64,000 nt of DNA from Hydrogenophaga sp. (GTDB taxonomy: Bacteria > Pseudomonadota > Gammaproteobacteria > Burkholderiales > Burkholderiaceae_C). Of the stretch, positions 29,253 through 39,085 are shown piece after piece (position 1 is the first letter of the stretch; every line of letters starts with the position of its first letter). A program made the position numbers and the translations under genes. The DNA is taken from contig NZ_SDDV01000006.1 of NCBI RefSeq assembly GCF_014773545.1, positions 1-64,000 of the forward strand, read 5' to 3'. Below the pieces are notes generated by a model. That model saw nothing but the letters and a program-made list of their open reading frames with translations. It made no database searches and was not told where the DNA came from.

Positions 29253-31364
29253 ATGCCCAATCCCCAGGCCAGCGCCCGCAAACCGCTTTCCGCGCCGCAA
29301 AAGGCGTTGCACAAGCTCGGCCTGGAGCGCGACATCGACCTGGCGCTGCATCTGCCGCTGCGCTTTGAGGACCAGACCCGCTTGCACCGCCTGGCCGACG
29401 TGCGCGAGGGTCAGACGGTGCAGTTGGAAGCTGTGGTTACGCACAGCGAAATCAGGTTGCAGCCGCGCCGTCAACTGCTGGTGACGCTGGACGACGGCAG
29501 CGGTTCTTGCACGCTGCGATTTTTCAGCTTCTACCCCTCGCACCAGAGGGCACTGGCGGTCGGTGCGCGCGTGCGCGTGCGCGGCGAAATCCGCGGCGGC
29601 TTTTTGGGTCGCAGCATCATGCACCCGGCTTTCGAGGCCGCCGGTGGCGCACTGCCGAGCGCGTTGACCCCGGTCTACCCCAGTAGCGCGCAACTGCCGC
29701 AGGCCTATTTGCGCAAGGCGGTGGCTGCTGCCCTGGCGCGCTCCGACCTATCGGAGACCTTGCCGCCACCCGTGCTGGAGCGCTTGCAGCGGCTGCAGCA
29801 CGGGCGCTGTAGCTTGCGCGAGGCCTTGCAGCAGTTGCACCAGCCGGCGCCCGATGCGGCCGGCGCCGCATACGAAGACCGCGGTTCGCCGGCCTGGCAG
29901 CGCCTGAAGGCCGAGGAATTGCTGGCGCAGCAACTCTCGCAACTGTGCGCCAAGCGCGAACGCGACGCCCGGCGCGCGCCGCTGTTGTGCGCCGTGCCGG
30001 ATGGCTTGCAGCAGCAGTTGCTGGGTGCGCTGCCGTTTGCGCTGACCGCCGCGCAGCGCCGCGTCGGGCAAGAGATTGCGCGCGATCTGGCCCGCCCGTT
30101 GCCGATGCACCGCCTGCTGCAAGGTGATGTGGGCGCAGGCAAGACGGTGGTGGCCGCGCTGGCGGCCGCGCAGGCCATCGATGCTGGCTGGCAGTGCGCG
30201 CTGATGGCGCCAACCGAAATTCTGGCCGAGCAGCATTTTGCCAAGCTGGTGGGCTGGCTCGAACCGCTGCTGGCGCCGCGCGGCCAGTGCGTGGCCTGGC
30301 TGACCGGCAGCCAGAAAAAAAAGCAGCGCAACGACATGCTGGCGCTGATTGCCAGCGGCGCGGCGGCGCTGGTGGTGGGTACGCACGCGGTGATTCAGCA
30401 GCAGGTGCGGTTTGCGCGCCTGGGGTTGGCCGTGATCGACGAGCAACACCGCTTTGGCGTGGCGCAGCGGCTGGCGCTGCGCAACAAAACAGCCGCCGCT
30501 GCGCCGGCACAGCAGGCACAGCAGGCACAGGAGCCGCATGTGCTGATGATGAGCGCAACCCCGATCCCGCGCACGCTGGCCATGAGTTATTACGCCGACT
30601 TGGATGTTTCCACCCTCGACGAGTTGCCGCCCGGGCGCACGCCGGTGCTGACCAAGCTGCTGGCCGCGCCGCGCCGCGCCGCGCTGATCGAGCGCGTGCG
30701 CGCCCAGCTCGCGCAGGGCCAGCAGGTCTACTGGGTGTGTCCGTTGATCGAGGAAAGCGAGGCGCTAGACCTGAGCAACGCCAGCAGCACGCACGCCGAG
30801 CTCAGCGCTGCGTTGCCCGGTGTCACGGTGGGCTTGTTGCACTCGCGCCTGGCACCGACGGAGAAAAAAGCCGTGATGGCACAGTTTGTTGCGGGTCAGA
30901 TGGGCCTGCTGGTGTCGACCACGGTGATCGAAGTCGGCGTCGACGTGCCGAATGCCACGCTAATGGTGATCGAGCACGCCGAGCGCTTTGGCCTGTCACA
31001 ACTGCACCAGTTGCGCGGGCGCGTCGGGCGCGGCGCCGCGGCTTCGGTTTGCGTGCTGCTGTACGGCGCGCCCGAGGGTGAACGCCTGAGTGAGCTGGCG
31101 CGCGCGCGCCTCAAGGCCATGGTCGAGACCGGCGACGGCTTCGAGATTGCCCGGCGCGACCTGGAACTGCGCGGCCCGGGCGAATTTCTGGGCGCACGCC
31201 AGTCGGGTGCGCCGCTGCTGCGTTTTGCCGACCTCGCCAGCGACGCCCACCTGCTCGACTGGGCGCGTTGGGCCGCCACTGAGCTGCTGGAGAAAGACCC
31301 TGCAGCGGCGCAAAAACACCTGCAGCGTTGGTTGGGCAGCAAGTCTGACTACCTCAAGGCCTGA
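29253..31364 (+). CDS. recG: ATP-dependent DNA helicase RecG
   Basis: This 703-residue helicase remodels stalled replication forks and branched DNA. An N-terminal wedge (OB) domain (LPLRFEDQTRLHRLADVREG onward) is followed by helicase motifs: LQGDVGAGKTVVAA (Walker A), IDEQHRFGV (DEQH), MSATPIPRTLA and QLRGRVGRG. I start at ATG 29253 (MPNPQASARK). oxyR follows 40 nt downstream, a pairing seen in Comamonadaceae. About 230 nt without a gene separate it from phoD. Confidence 0.94.
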   Translation: MPNPQASARKPLSAPQKALHKLGLERDIDLALHLPLRFEDQTRLHRLADVREGQTVQLEAVVTHSEIRLQPRRQLLVTLDDGSGSCTLRFFSFYPSHQRALAVGARVRVRGEIRGGFLGRSIMHPAFEAAGGALPSALTPVYPSSAQLPQAYLRKAVAAALARSDLSETLPPPVLERLQRLQHGRCSLREALQQLHQPAPDAAGAAYEDRGSPAWQRLKAEELLAQQLSQLCAKRERDARRAPLLCAVPDGLQQQLLGALPFALTAAQRRVGQEIARDLARPLPMHRLLQGDVGAGKTVVAALAAAQAIDAGWQCALMAPTEILAEQHFAKLVGWLEPLLAPRGQCVAWLTGSQKKKQRNDMLALIASGAAALVVGTHAVIQQQVRFARLGLAVIDEQHRFGVAQRLALRNKTAAAAPAQQAQQAQEPHVLMMSATPIPRTLAMSYYADLDVSTLDELPPGRTPVLTKLLAAPRRAALIERVRAQLAQGQQVYWVCPLIEESEALDLSNASSTHAELSAALPGVTVGLLHSRLAPTEKKAVMAQFVAGQMGLLVSTTVIEVGVDVPNATLMVIEHAERFGLSQLHQLRGRVGRGAAASVCVLLYGAPEGERLSELARARLKAMVETGDGFEIARRDLELRGPGEFLGARQSGAPLLRFADLASDAHLLDWARWAATELLEKDPAAAQKHLQRWLGSKSDYLKA

Positions 31365-31404
31365 GAGGCGGTGCGTATGGCAGCGCTGGGGGCAAAATAG
31401 CGCC

Positions 31405-32364
31405 ATGACGCTGACCGAACTCAAATACATCGTCGCCGTGGCGCGCGAAAAGCACTTTGGCAAGGCGGCCGAGGCCTGCTTTGTCTCGCAGCCCACGCTG
31501 TCGGTGGCGATCAAGAAGCTCGAAGAAGAGCTGGAGCTGAAGATTTTTGAGCGCAACGCCAGCGAGATCGGCGTCACTGCGCTGGGCGCCGAGATCGTGC
31601 GCCAGGCGCAAACCGTGCTGGAGCAGGCGGCCGGCATCAAGGAAATCGCCAAGCGGGGCAAAGACCCGCTGGCCGGGCCGCTGCGCCTGGGGGTGATCTA
31701 CACCATAGGACCATATTTGCTGCCCGACCTGGTGCGACAGGTGATCGAGCGCACGCCGCAGATGCCGCTGCTGTTGCAAGAGAATTTCACCGTCAGGCTG
31801 CTCGAGCAACTGCGCCTGGGCGAGATTGATTGCGCCATTCTGGCCGAACCCTTTCTCGATACCAACCTGGCGCTTGCGCCGCTCTACGACGAGCCCTTTT
31901 TGGCCGCGCTGCCGGCGGCCCACCCGCTGGCGCAGCAAGCCAGCGTCAGCATCGCAGCGCTCAAGCGTGAAGCCATGCTGCTGCTGGGCACCGGCCACTG
32001 CTTTCGCGACCACGTGCTCGAAGTCTGCCCCGAGTTTGCGCGCTTTTCCAGCGACACCGAGGGCATTCGCAAGAGCTTTGAGGGGTCGTCGCTGGAGACT
32101 ATCAAACACATGGTGGCCGCCGGCATGGGTGTGACGCTGTTACCGCGCCTGTCGGTGCCCAGCTCGGCGCTGAGCGCAGCGGGTAGCGTCGAGCGTGATT
32201 TTGGTGATTCGATTTATTTGCGCTACCTGCCACTCGAAGGTGATACGCCCACGCGCCGGGTGGTGCTGGCCTGGCGGCGCAGCTTTACCCGCTACGCGGC
32301 GATTGCAGCCTTGCGCAACGCCATTTATGCCTGCCAGTTGCCGGGCGTCAAGCGCTTGTCCTAA
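31405..32364 (+). CDS. oxyR: LysR-family peroxide sensor OxyR
   Basis: This 319-residue LysR-type regulator has an N-terminal helix-turn-helix ([26 protein letters not shown]) and a C-terminal sensor domain. [15 protein letters not shown] near residue 195-210 carries the two cysteines that form the redox switch, at OxyR spacing. This separates it from generic LysR regulators. It activates peroxide-defence genes when oxidised. It lies 40 nt after recG, so it may be co-transcribed with this repair helicase. Confidence 0.93.
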   Translation: MTLTELKYIVAVAREKHFGKAAEACFVSQPTLSVAIKKLEEELELKIFERNASEIGVTALGAEIVRQAQTVLEQAAGIKEIAKRGKDPLAGPLRLGVIYTIGPYLLPDLVRQVIERTPQMPLLLQENFTVRLLEQLRLGEIDCAILAEPFLDTNLALAPLYDEPFLAALPAAHPLAQQASVSIAALKREAMLLLGTGHCFRDHVLEVCPEFARFSSDTEGIRKSFEGSSLETIKHMVAAGMGVTLLPRLSVPSSALSAAGSVERDFGDSIYLRYLPLEGDTPTRRVVLAWRRSFTRYAAIAALRNAIYACQLPGVKRLS

Positions 32365-32430
32365 GCGCTTGTTACACATCGTGGCCGGCCCATGGCGCGG
32401 CCAGCCGCTGCCACCAAGGAGCTATACGCC

Positions 32431-32553
32431 ATGTTCATGAGTCCGTCTACCGAGCGGCGCAACGCGGTCGATCCCCTGGCTGGGCGCCTGCGCTCGCCCG
32501 GCCATGGAATGCTGTGCGTGCCGGTGCTTGGCAACGGGGGCGTGTTGGCATGA
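32431..32553 (+). CDS. Possible 40-residue leader ORF coupled to ubiA
   Basis: An ATG at 32431 follows AAGGAG by 10 nt and opens a 40-codon frame ([18 protein letters not shown]...). It ends at TGA 32551-32553, overlapping the ubiA ATG. I recognise no family. Ribosome-binding site and ATGA overlap argue that it is translated and may couple to ubiA; its sequence gives no functional clue. It could equally be chance. Confidence 0.4.
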   Translation: MFMSPSTERRNAVDPLAGRLRSPGHGMLCVPVLGNGGVLA

Positions 32554-33530
32554 GCACCCCTGCGCCCGAGCACCCAAGGCCAGCGCAGCGCGTGCTGACA
32601 CGGCAGGCCTTGCGCCGTCGGCTCGCTTTGTACCTCGACCTCATTCGCTGGAACCGGCCGGCCGGCTGGTTGCTGCTGCTGTGGCCGTCTTTGTCGGCGC
32701 TGTGGGTCGCTGCCGGCGGTTTTCCGGGCTGGCATTTGCTGGCGGTATTCGTGCTCGGCACTATTTTGATGCGCAGCGCCGGTTGCTGCGTCAACGACGT
32801 GGCCGACCGCCACTTCGACCGCCACGTCAAGCGCACCGCGCAGCGTCCGCTCACCAGCGGGCGCATCAGCGTGCCAGAGGCACTGGCGCTCGCTGCGCTG
32901 CTGGCGCTGGCGGCGTTTGCGCTGGTGCTCAGCACCAACCTGGCCGTGCTGGTCTGGTCCGTGCTGGGAATGGTGCTGACGCTGGCCTACCCTTATGCCA
33001 AGCGGCACGTTTGCATGCCGCAGGCGGTGCTGGGCCTGGCGTTCAGTTTCGGCATTGTGCTGGCCTTTGCGGCGGTGCGCGCTGGCCCGGCAGTCGATTC
33101 GTTCAGCGCGGCCGCAACCTGGGTCGAACCCGGCTTTTGGGGCGCTGTCTGGCACAGTGTGCCGCCGCTGGCCTGGCTGTTGCTGGCGGGCAACTTGTTT
33201 TGGGTGCTGGCCTACGACACCGAATACGCCATGGTGGACCGAGACGACGACTTGCGCATCGGCATCAAGACCTCGGCCATTACCCTGGGCGCGGCCGACG
33301 TGCCTGCGATACTGGCGTTTTATCTCATCTTTTTGGTCATCTGGACCGTCGCGCTGGGCCCGCTGCTCAACCCCTGGGTCTGGGGGGCGACGCTGCTGCT
33401 GGCGCTGGCGCAGGTGGCCTGGCACTTCAGCCTGATTCGCCAGCGCAGGCGCGAGGCTTGCTTCAAGGCCTTTGTGCTTAACCACTGGCTGGGGTTGACC
33501 GTCTTTGCCGGCGTGGTGCTGGGTTTGTGA
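32550..33530 (+). CDS. ubiA: 4-hydroxybenzoate octaprenyltransferase
   Basis: This 326-residue inner-membrane prenyltransferase attaches the polyprenyl chain to 4-hydroxybenzoate in ubiquinone synthesis. The two Mg-diphosphate motifs are clear: [20 protein letters not shown] and [13 protein letters not shown]. About eight hydrophobic spans lie between and after them. ATG 32550 ([10 protein letters not shown]) is chosen because the family region begins soon after; the upstream reading of the frame is not family-like. Confidence 0.94.
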   Translation: MSTPAPEHPRPAQRVLTRQALRRRLALYLDLIRWNRPAGWLLLLWPSLSALWVAAGGFPGWHLLAVFVLGTILMRSAGCCVNDVADRHFDRHVKRTAQRPLTSGRISVPEALALAALLALAAFALVLSTNLAVLVWSVLGMVLTLAYPYAKRHVCMPQAVLGLAFSFGIVLAFAAVRAGPAVDSFSAAATWVEPGFWGAVWHSVPPLAWLLLAGNLFWVLAYDTEYAMVDRDDDLRIGIKTSAITLGAADVPAILAFYLIFLVIWTVALGPLLNPWVWGATLLLALAQVAWHFSLIRQRRREACFKAFVLNHWLGLTVFAGVVLGL

Positions 33531-33636
33531 GCGCTGCTCCCAGGCGCCGAATTCGCGCCCGGGTTCGGCGGCGCGTGGTTGTTTGACCACCAGGGCCGGG
33601 TGCGTGCGCTGGCGCGCGCGGGGTTGCGGCAAACCT

Positions 33637-33662
33637 GTTCTGAGCCTGTCCGAGGGCTCAGA
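33637..33662. repeat. Dispersed REP-like element
   Basis: GTTCTGAGCCTGTCCGAGGG followed by CTCAGA is a diverged copy of the element at 9.1, 21.5 and 62.4 kb. It can fold through CTGAGCC/GGGCTCAG. It lies between the convergent ends of ubiA and the next gene and contributes that gene's stop codon. Confidence 0.6.
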
Positions 33663-34197
33663 GCACGGCGAGCAGCTTGACGCGGATTCCAGGCAGAATC
33701 TTCTTGCCAATGGCGTGTGAGTCCATGGCTTGGGTCCAGCTTGGGTAGAGCGCGCGCAACTCGCTGTGGCTGCGGCAGGCATTGATCGACTCGATCTGCG
33801 CGCTGTGGCCGTAGTGGTCGAACACGTAGTCGAGCGCATTCGCCATCAGGCTGCGCGCCATCTCCAGCTCCTGTGCGCTGCGGCTGTCCGGTGCGGGCAG
33901 GCCGGCGAGATCGTCCTTTTCTGGCGTTTTGGGTTTGGCCGCAGCCGACGCGGCCGCTGGCGCAGCGCTATCCAGAACGTCGATGCAGCCGCGCGCGAGC
34001 AGCTCGCTCAGGAGCGGCGCAACATTGTGGTCGGACACGAAGGCGCTCAAATCATGGCCGCTGCGCTTGCCGTCTACAAGCACCAGCACGCGCCGCGCCA
34101 GCGGCAACAGCCCCAGCGAGCGAGATTGAATTTCCTGCTGGCCCAAGGCGGTTTTGGCATAGATGGCTGCCAGCAGGTGGGAAGGTGCGTCTGCCAT
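33658..34197 (-). CDS. Unrecognised 179-residue protein
   Basis: I do not recognise this family. The protein is soluble, without signal peptide or membrane span. The first 80 residues (HLLAAIYAKTALGQQEIQSR, then SLGLLPLARRVLVLVDGKRSGHDL) look like a helical or winged-helix type module. An Ala-rich linker with PKTPEKDD covers about 80-95. A second helical part (EMARSLMANALDYVFDHYGH) ends with KKILPGIRVKLLAVL. Even codon use and a clean N terminus support a real gene. Its 3' end overlaps a dispersed repeat. It is divergent from the PH-domain gene. Confidence 0.65.
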   Translation of the reverse strand: MADAPSHLLAAIYAKTALGQQEIQSRSLGLLPLARRVLVLVDGKRSGHDLSAFVSDHNVAPLLSELLARGCIDVLDSAAPAAASAAAKPKTPEKDDLAGLPAPDSRSAQELEMARSLMANALDYVFDHYGHSAQIESINACRSHSELRALYPSWTQAMDSHAIGKKILPGIRVKLLAVL

Positions 34198-34349
34198 GGG
34201 TCTGGTCCCGGGCTGGTTGCTGCAAAAAATTTAAACAATCCAGCGCAGTGCCTTGCGTCTCGGGCAAGGCCTCACCGCTACACTCTTCTCAAGCATAACG
34301 TGTACAAACAACTCTAGGGTTTTCACTTAGACACAGCAGGAGATGCGCC

Positions 34350-34727
34350 ATGGGTTTGTTCGATGCCGTGCTCGGCAACGCGTCCAAGATCGACGCGAAA
34401 GCCGTTGAAAGCGAATTCAGCCGCCTACTGGCGCCGGGTGAGGCGGTCGAGCACGCTTACCAACTGCTGCGCGACTCTTTTGTTTTCACCAACCGACGCC
34501 TGGTGCTGGTGGACAAACAGGGCTTGAGCGGAAAAAAGGTCGAGTACCACTCGATTCCGTACAAGAGCATCACCCACTTCAGCATCGAAACCGCTGGCAC
34601 CTTCGATCTGGACGCCGAGCTGAAAATCTGGATCGCTGGCGTTGCTGCGCCGCTATGCAAGCAGTTCAACAAACGCCTGAACATCTACGAGGTGCAGGCA
34701 GTGCTGGCCAGCTACGTGCTGCGCTGA
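34350..34727 (+). CDS. Bacterial PH-domain protein
   Basis: This 125-residue soluble protein has the bacterial pleckstrin-homology-like pattern: LLAPGEAVEHAYQLLRDSFVFTNRRLVLVDKQGLSGKK, then EYHSIPYKSITHFSIE and a C-terminal helix (VQAVLASYVLR). The fold is a beta barrel often found as a single domain in bacteria; no biochemical role is established. AGGAG precedes the ATG by 8 nt. It is a single gene upstream of the ribosomal operon. Confidence 0.82.
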   Translation: MGLFDAVLGNASKIDAKAVESEFSRLLAPGEAVEHAYQLLRDSFVFTNRRLVLVDKQGLSGKKVEYHSIPYKSITHFSIETAGTFDLDAELKIWIAGVAAPLCKQFNKRLNIYEVQAVLASYVLR

Positions 34728-34791
34728 GCGACTCGCCCGCTGCTGTGGCCTGCATGCAACGCAGCGGCAGACATTTATTTGCTGCTGGGTG

Positions 34792-34885
34792 TTGACGGCG
34801 AATCAATGCCGGGCCATAATTGGCGGCTTCGCTGTGAAAACAGTGAGGCTATCTGCCCAGCGGCGTTGGCTGGGCTGCTTTTTTT
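34792..34885 (+). promoter_or_regulatory. spc operon promoter with terminator-like leader hairpin
   Basis: TTGACG (34792-34797), a 17-nt spacer and CATAAT (34815-34820) form a strong sigma-70 promoter. About 30 nt into the predicted transcript GCCCAGC (34855-34861) pairs with GCTGGGC (34869-34875), and T7 follows at 34879-34885. This is an intrinsic terminator about 100 nt ahead of rplN, so the operon may be attenuated in its leader. No known r-protein target was recognised. Confidence 0.6.
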
Positions 34886-34983
34886 GCTTCATGCAAGACG
34901 CAGCCTGACCCACAACGACGGGCCCAAGACTGATCACTTCCGGCCGCGGTGGCTGGGCGGATTCAAGTTGGGACTTAAATCAA

Positions 34984-35352
34984 ATGATTCAAACGCAATC
35001 TCGACTCGACGTTGCCGACAACACGGGCGCCAAGTCCGTCATGTGCATCAAGGTGCTGGGTGGCTCCAAGCGTCGCTACGCCAGCGTGGGTGATGTCATC
35101 AAGGTCAGCATCAAGGAAGCAGCGCCACGCGGGCGCGTCAAAAAAGGCGAGATATACAGCGCCGTGGTGGTGCGTACCGCCAAGGGCATTCGCCGTCAGG
35201 ACGGTGCTTTGATCAAGTTCGACGGCAACGCAGCGGTGTTGCTCAACGCCAAGCTAGAGCCTATCGGCACCCGCATCTTCGGCCCGGTCACGCGCGAGCT
35301 GCGCACCGAGAAGTTCATGAAGATCGTCTCGCTGGCCCCCGAAGTTCTCTGA
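34984..35352 (+). CDS. rplN: 50S ribosomal protein L14
   Basis: This 122-residue large-subunit protein has the canonical start [28 protein letters not shown] and end [13 protein letters not shown]14 sits at the subunit interface next to L19. Here it is the first gene of the operon: the genes normally preceding it (rplP, rpmC, rpsQ) are absent, and a separate promoter lies upstream. Confidence 0.97.
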   Translation: MIQTQSRLDVADNTGAKSVMCIKVLGGSKRRYASVGDVIKVSIKEAAPRGRVKKGEIYSAVVVRTAKGIRRQDGALIKFDGNAAVLLNAKLEPIGTRIFGPVTRELRTEKFMKIVSLAPEVL

Positions 35353-35361
35353 GGAAGCAGC

Positions 35362-35682
35362 ATGAACAAGATTCGTAGTGGCGACGAAGTGATCGTGATC
35401 GCCGGTCGTGACAAGGGCAAGCGCGGCAAGGTGTTGCAGCGCAGCGACGACAGCCATTTGCTGGTCGAGGGTGTCAACACGGTCAAGAAGCACGCCAAGC
35501 CCAATCCCATGAAGGGTGTGACCGGTGGCATCGTAATCAAAAGCATGCCGATCGACCAGTCCAATGTAGCGATTTTCAATCGCTCCAGCGGCAAGGCTGA
35601 CCGTGTCGGCATCAAGCTGTTGGCGGACGGCAAGAAAATGCGCGTCTTCAAGTCCAGCGGCGAAGAAATCAAAGGGGCATGA
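35362..35682 (+). CDS. rplX: 50S ribosomal protein L24
   Basis: This 106-residue assembly-initiating protein of the large subunit has the KOW motif near the N terminus ([20 protein letters not shown]) and the [10 protein letters not shown] segment. It follows rplN by 9 nt and its stop overlaps the possible upstream ATG of rplE. Confidence 0.97.
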   Translation: MNKIRSGDEVIVIAGRDKGKRGKVLQRSDDSHLLVEGVNTVKKHAKPNPMKGVTGGIVIKSMPIDQSNVAIFNRSSGKADRVGIKLLADGKKMRVFKSSGEEIKGA

Positions 35683-35684
35683 AT

Positions 35685-36224
35685 ATGTCACGTCTGCAAG
35701 CCATTTACCGCGACCAGGTGGCTCCCGCCTTGGTCGAGAAGTTCGGTTACAAGTCCGTCATGCAAGTGCCGCGCATCAGCAAAATCACGCTCAACATGGG
35801 TGTGAGCGAGGCGGTGGCTGATAAAAAAGTGATGGACAGCGCGGTGGCCGACCTGAGCAAGATCGCCGGACAAAAGCCGGTGGTGACCAAGGCCAAGAAA
35901 GCCATCGCGGGCTTCAAAATCCGTGAGATGCAGCCAATTGGTTGCATGGTCACGCTGCGCGGTGCGCGCATGTATGAATTCCTGGACCGCTTCGTCACCG
36001 TGGCATTGCCCCGGGTGCGCGACTTTCGCGGTATTTCAGGCAAGGCGTTTGACGGCCGTGGCAACTACAACATCGGCGTCAAAGAGCAGATCATTTTCCC
36101 TGAGATCGAGTACGACAAGGTCGATGCCTTGCGCGGCCTCAACATCAGCATTACGACGACCGCGAAGACCGACGCCGAATGCAAGGCCTTGCTGGTTGGT
36201 TTCCGTTTCCCGTTCAAGAACTGA
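35685..36224 (+). CDS. rplE: 50S ribosomal protein L5
   Basis: This 179-residue protein binds 5S rRNA at the central protuberance. [32 protein letters not shown] and [19 protein letters not shown] are typical. I use ATG 35685 ([10 protein letters not shown]), the family start; an ATG two codons earlier overlaps the rplX stop (ATGA). Confidence 0.96.
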   Translation: MSRLQAIYRDQVAPALVEKFGYKSVMQVPRISKITLNMGVSEAVADKKVMDSAVADLSKIAGQKPVVTKAKKAIAGFKIREMQPIGCMVTLRGARMYEFLDRFVTVALPRVRDFRGISGKAFDGRGNYNIGVKEQIIFPEIEYDKVDALRGLNISITTTAKTDAECKALLVGFRFPFKN

Positions 36225-36232
36225 GGTGGCAC

Positions 36233-36538
36233 GTGGCTAAACAAGCACTCCTGCAACGTGAACTCAAGCGCGCCAAACTCGTCGCCCAGTTCGCCAAGAA
36301 ACACGCCGAGCTCAGGGCTATTGCTAATAGCGCCAAGCAAAGCGACGAGGCGCGCGACGCCGCCCGTCTGGCGCTGCAAAAATTGCCGCGCAACGCCAAC
36401 CCGACGCGCCAGCGCAACCGCTGCGAGGTCACCGGCCGCCCACGCGGTACTTTTGCCCAGTTCGGGCTGGCGCGTGCCAAGGTGCGCGAAATGGCTTTTG
36501 CCGGTGAAATACCCGGCATCACCAAGGCCAGTTGGTAA
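36233..36538 (+). CDS. rpsN: 30S ribosomal protein S14 (zinc-independent type)
   Basis: This 101-residue S14 of the long form lacks the CxxC zinc motifs of the short form. [41 protein letters not shown] is the conserved C-terminal core. The start is GTG at 36233 with AGGTGG 6 nt upstream. Confidence 0.96.
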   Translation: MAKQALLQRELKRAKLVAQFAKKHAELRAIANSAKQSDEARDAARLALQKLPRNANPTRQRNRCEVTGRPRGTFAQFGLARAKVREMAFAGEIPGITKASW

Positions 36539-36556
36539 GCCCCAGGAGAACCACAA

Positions 36557-36952
36557 ATGAGCATGAGTGATCCTATCGCCGACATGTTGACCCGCATTCG
36601 CAACGCACAAATGGTCGAAAAAGCCAGCGTTTCCATGCCGGCCTCCAAAGTCAAATCCGCGATTGCCCAGGTGTTGAAAGACGAGGGCTATATCGATGGC
36701 TTTCAAGTCAAAAGTGCCGACGGCAAAAGCGAGCTGCAAATCGCGCTCAAGTACTACGCCGGACGCCCGGTGATCGAGCGCATCGAGCGCGTCAGCCGCC
36801 CTGGTCTGCGCGTCTACCGCGGCCGCAACGCCATTCCGCAGGTGCAAAACGGCCTGGGTGTGGCCATTGTCACCACGCCCCAGGGCGTGATGACGGACCG
36901 CAAGGCACGCGCGGCCGGTGTCGGCGGCGAAGTCCTGTGTTTTGTGGCCTGA
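36557..36952 (+). CDS. rpsH: 30S ribosomal protein S8
   Basis: This 131-residue protein organises the central domain of 16S rRNA and in E. coli also represses spc-operon translation. The start [18 protein letters not shown] and the end [22 protein letters not shown] match the family. GGAGA lies before the ATG. Whether it autoregulates here cannot be seen from the sequence. Confidence 0.97.
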   Translation: MSMSDPIADMLTRIRNAQMVEKASVSMPASKVKSAIAQVLKDEGYIDGFQVKSADGKSELQIALKYYAGRPVIERIERVSRPGLRVYRGRNAIPQVQNGLGVAIVTTPQGVMTDRKARAAGVGGEVLCFVA

Positions 36953-36974
36953 TGCGGGCATTGAGGAGCAAAGA

Positions 36975-37508
36975 ATGTCACGTATTGGAAAACTGCCGGT
37001 CAGCGTCCCTGTTGGGGTCGAGGTGGCTGTGAACGCAGAACAAGTCAGCGTCAAGGGGGCCCTGGGTTCTCTGGTGCTGGCGCAGAACGCACAGGTCAAG
37101 ATCGAAAACAAGGCTGGCGTGCTCAGTTTTGTACCGCTCGACGCGTCGCGCCAAGCCAGCGCCATGACAGGCACCATGCGCCAACTGGTCAACAACATGG
37201 TCAAAGGCGTGAGCAAGGGTTTTGATAAAAAGCTCACGCTGATCGGCGTGGGTTACAAGGCTCAGGCCCAAGGCGACAAACTCAACCTCACGGTGGGCTA
37301 TTCGCATCCGGTGGTGCTGGACATGCCGGCTGGCATCAAGGTGGAGACGCCAACTCCGACCGAGATTCTGATCAAGGGCGCCGATCGCCAGCGCGTCGGT
37401 CAGATCGCTTCCGAAGTGCGTGCCGTGCGTCCGCCCGAGCCCTATAAGGGCAAGGGTATCCGCTACGCGGATGAAAAGGTCGCGATCAAGGAAACCAAGA
37501 AGAAATAA
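36975..37508 (+). CDS. rplF: 50S ribosomal protein L6
   Basis: This 177-residue protein near the sarcin-ricin loop carries the two-domain L6 pattern: [15 protein letters not shown] at the start, [15 protein letters not shown] in the middle and [15 protein letters not shown] near the end. ATG 36975 has GAGGAG about 8 nt upstream. Confidence 0.97.
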   Translation: MSRIGKLPVSVPVGVEVAVNAEQVSVKGALGSLVLAQNAQVKIENKAGVLSFVPLDASRQASAMTGTMRQLVNNMVKGVSKGFDKKLTLIGVGYKAQAQGDKLNLTVGYSHPVVLDMPAGIKVETPTPTEILIKGADRQRVGQIASEVRAVRPPEPYKGKGIRYADEKVAIKETKKK

Positions 37509-37519
37509 GGATCACGATC

Positions 37520-37885
37520 ATGACGACGAAAAAAGAGCAACGTCTGCGCCGCGCCCGCCAGACCCGGATCCGGATTGCCCAGCAAACCGCGCTGCGTCTG
37601 TGCGTCAACCGCACCAATCTGCACATTTACGCCCACGTCATCTCGGGCGACGGTACAAAGGTACTGGCTTCAGCCTCGACGGCCGAAGCCGAGGTGCGCG
37701 CCCTGATTGGCGGCGCCGGCAAAGGGGGCAACGTCACTGCTGCGGCCCTGATTGGCAAGCGCATTGCGGAAAAAGCCAAGGCAGCCGGAATTGAAAAGGT
37801 GGCTTTTGATCGCTCCGGCTTTGCCTACCACGGTCGGGTCAAGGCCCTGGCAGACGCGGCGCGCGAAGCCGGCCTGCAGTTCTGA
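37520..37885 (+). CDS. rplR: 50S ribosomal protein L18
   Basis: This 121-residue 5S rRNA-binding protein has the basic N terminus [16 protein letters not shown] and the C-terminal [26 protein letters not shown]. It follows rplF by 11 nt. Confidence 0.97.
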   Translation: MTTKKEQRLRRARQTRIRIAQQTALRLCVNRTNLHIYAHVISGDGTKVLASASTAEAEVRALIGGAGKGGNVTAAALIGKRIAEKAKAAGIEKVAFDRSGFAYHGRVKALADAAREAGLQF

Positions 37886-37903
37886 TCTAGCGGAAGATAA
37901 AAA

Positions 37904-38422
37904 ATGGCTAAATTCACGGCAAACGTAAAGAACGAAGCGAGCGACGACGGCTTGCGCGAGAAGATGATTGCGATCAACCGAGTGACCAAGGTGGTCAAGG
38001 GTGGACGCATTCTCGGCTTTGCCGCGCTGACCGTGGTCGGTGACGGTGACGGCCGCGTCGGCATGGGCAAGGGCAAGGCCAAGGAAGTGCCGGTGGCGGT
38101 GCAAAAGGCGATGGAGAAAGCCCGCCGCAATATGATCAAGGTTTCGCTCAAAAGCGGTTCGCTGCACCACAGCGTGCAAGGCGAGCACGGCGCTGCCAAC
38201 GTCATGATGCTGCCAGCCGCCAAGGGTACCGGCATCATTGCAGGTGGCCCGATGCGCGCGGTGTTCGAGGTGCTGGGCATCACCGACGTGGTCGCCAAGA
38301 GCCACGGCTCGAGCAACCCTTACAACCTGGTGCGTGCCACGCTCGACGCCTTGCAGCATTCGACGACCCCGGCCAGTGTGGCAGCCAAGCGCGGCAAATC
38401 GGTCGAAGAGATTTTTGCCTGA
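37904..38422 (+). CDS. rpsE: 30S ribosomal protein S5
   Basis: This 172-residue protein of the decoding-fidelity region carries the double-stranded RNA-binding-like part [29 protein letters not shown] and the C-terminal [17 protein letters not shown]. The loop in which spectinomycin-resistance changes occur (VVKGGR) looks wild type. Confidence 0.97.
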   Translation: MAKFTANVKNEASDDGLREKMIAINRVTKVVKGGRILGFAALTVVGDGDGRVGMGKGKAKEVPVAVQKAMEKARRNMIKVSLKSGSLHHSVQGEHGAANVMMLPAAKGTGIIAGGPMRAVFEVLGITDVVAKSHGSSNPYNLVRATLDALQHSTTPASVAAKRGKSVEEIFA

Positions 38423-38433
38423 GGGATAGCAGC

Positions 38434-38616
38434 ATGACAACTACCACCACCGTCAAGGTTCAATTGGTGCGCAGCCCGATTGGCTGCAAGCAGACGCACC
38501 GCGACACCGTGCGCGGCCTCGGTCTGCGCAAGCTCAACAGTATCAGCGAGCTGCAGGACACGCCTGCAGTGCGCGGCATGATCGACAAGATCAGCTATCT
38601 GGTCAAAGTACTCTGA
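38434..38616 (+). CDS. rpmD: 50S ribosomal protein L30
   Basis: This 60-residue protein reads [30 protein letters not shown] and onward, the standard L30 pattern. It lies in the conserved order rpsE-rpmD-rplO. Confidence 0.96.
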   Translation: MTTTTTVKVQLVRSPIGCKQTHRDTVRGLGLRKLNSISELQDTPAVRGMIDKISYLVKVL

Positions 38617-38631
38617 TTGGCGGCAAGCGAC

Positions 38632-39063
38632 ATGGAACTCAACTCTATCAAGCCTTCTGAAGGCTCCAAGCACGCACGCCGGCGCGTCGGTCGTGGCATC
38701 GGCTCCGGTCTGGGCAAGACCGCAGGCCGGGGTCACAAAGGTCAAAAATCGCGCTCGGGCGGCTACCACAAGGTCGGCTTCGAAGGCGGTCAAATGCCGC
38801 TGCAGCGCCGCTTGCCCAAGCGCGGCTTCAAGTCCATTCAGTTGCAATACAACGCCGAGCTCACGCTGGCCCAATTGGCTGCATTGGATCTGCCCGAAGT
38901 TGACCTGCTTGGACTCAAACAAGCCGGTCTGGTGAGTCAATTGACCAAGCGGGTCAAGGTCATCAAGACGGGTGAGATCACGCGCGCCGTGACGCTGCGC
39001 GGTATTTCTGTGAGCGCAGCGGCCAAGCAGGCGATCGAAGCCGCTGGCGGCGCGCTGGTCTGA
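38632..39063 (+). CDS. rplO: 50S ribosomal protein L15
   Basis: This 143-residue late-assembly protein has the glycine- and arginine-rich N terminus [22 protein letters not shown] and the globular C-terminal half. I use ATG 38632 ([11 protein letters not shown]), the family start. Confidence 0.97.
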   Translation: MELNSIKPSEGSKHARRRVGRGIGSGLGKTAGRGHKGQKSRSGGYHKVGFEGGQMPLQRRLPKRGFKSIQLQYNAELTLAQLAALDLPEVDLLGLKQAGLVSQLTKRVKVIKTGEITRAVTLRGISVSAAAKQAIEAAGGALV

Positions 39064-39085
39064 ATCCATCAAGCAAAGGCGCGCC

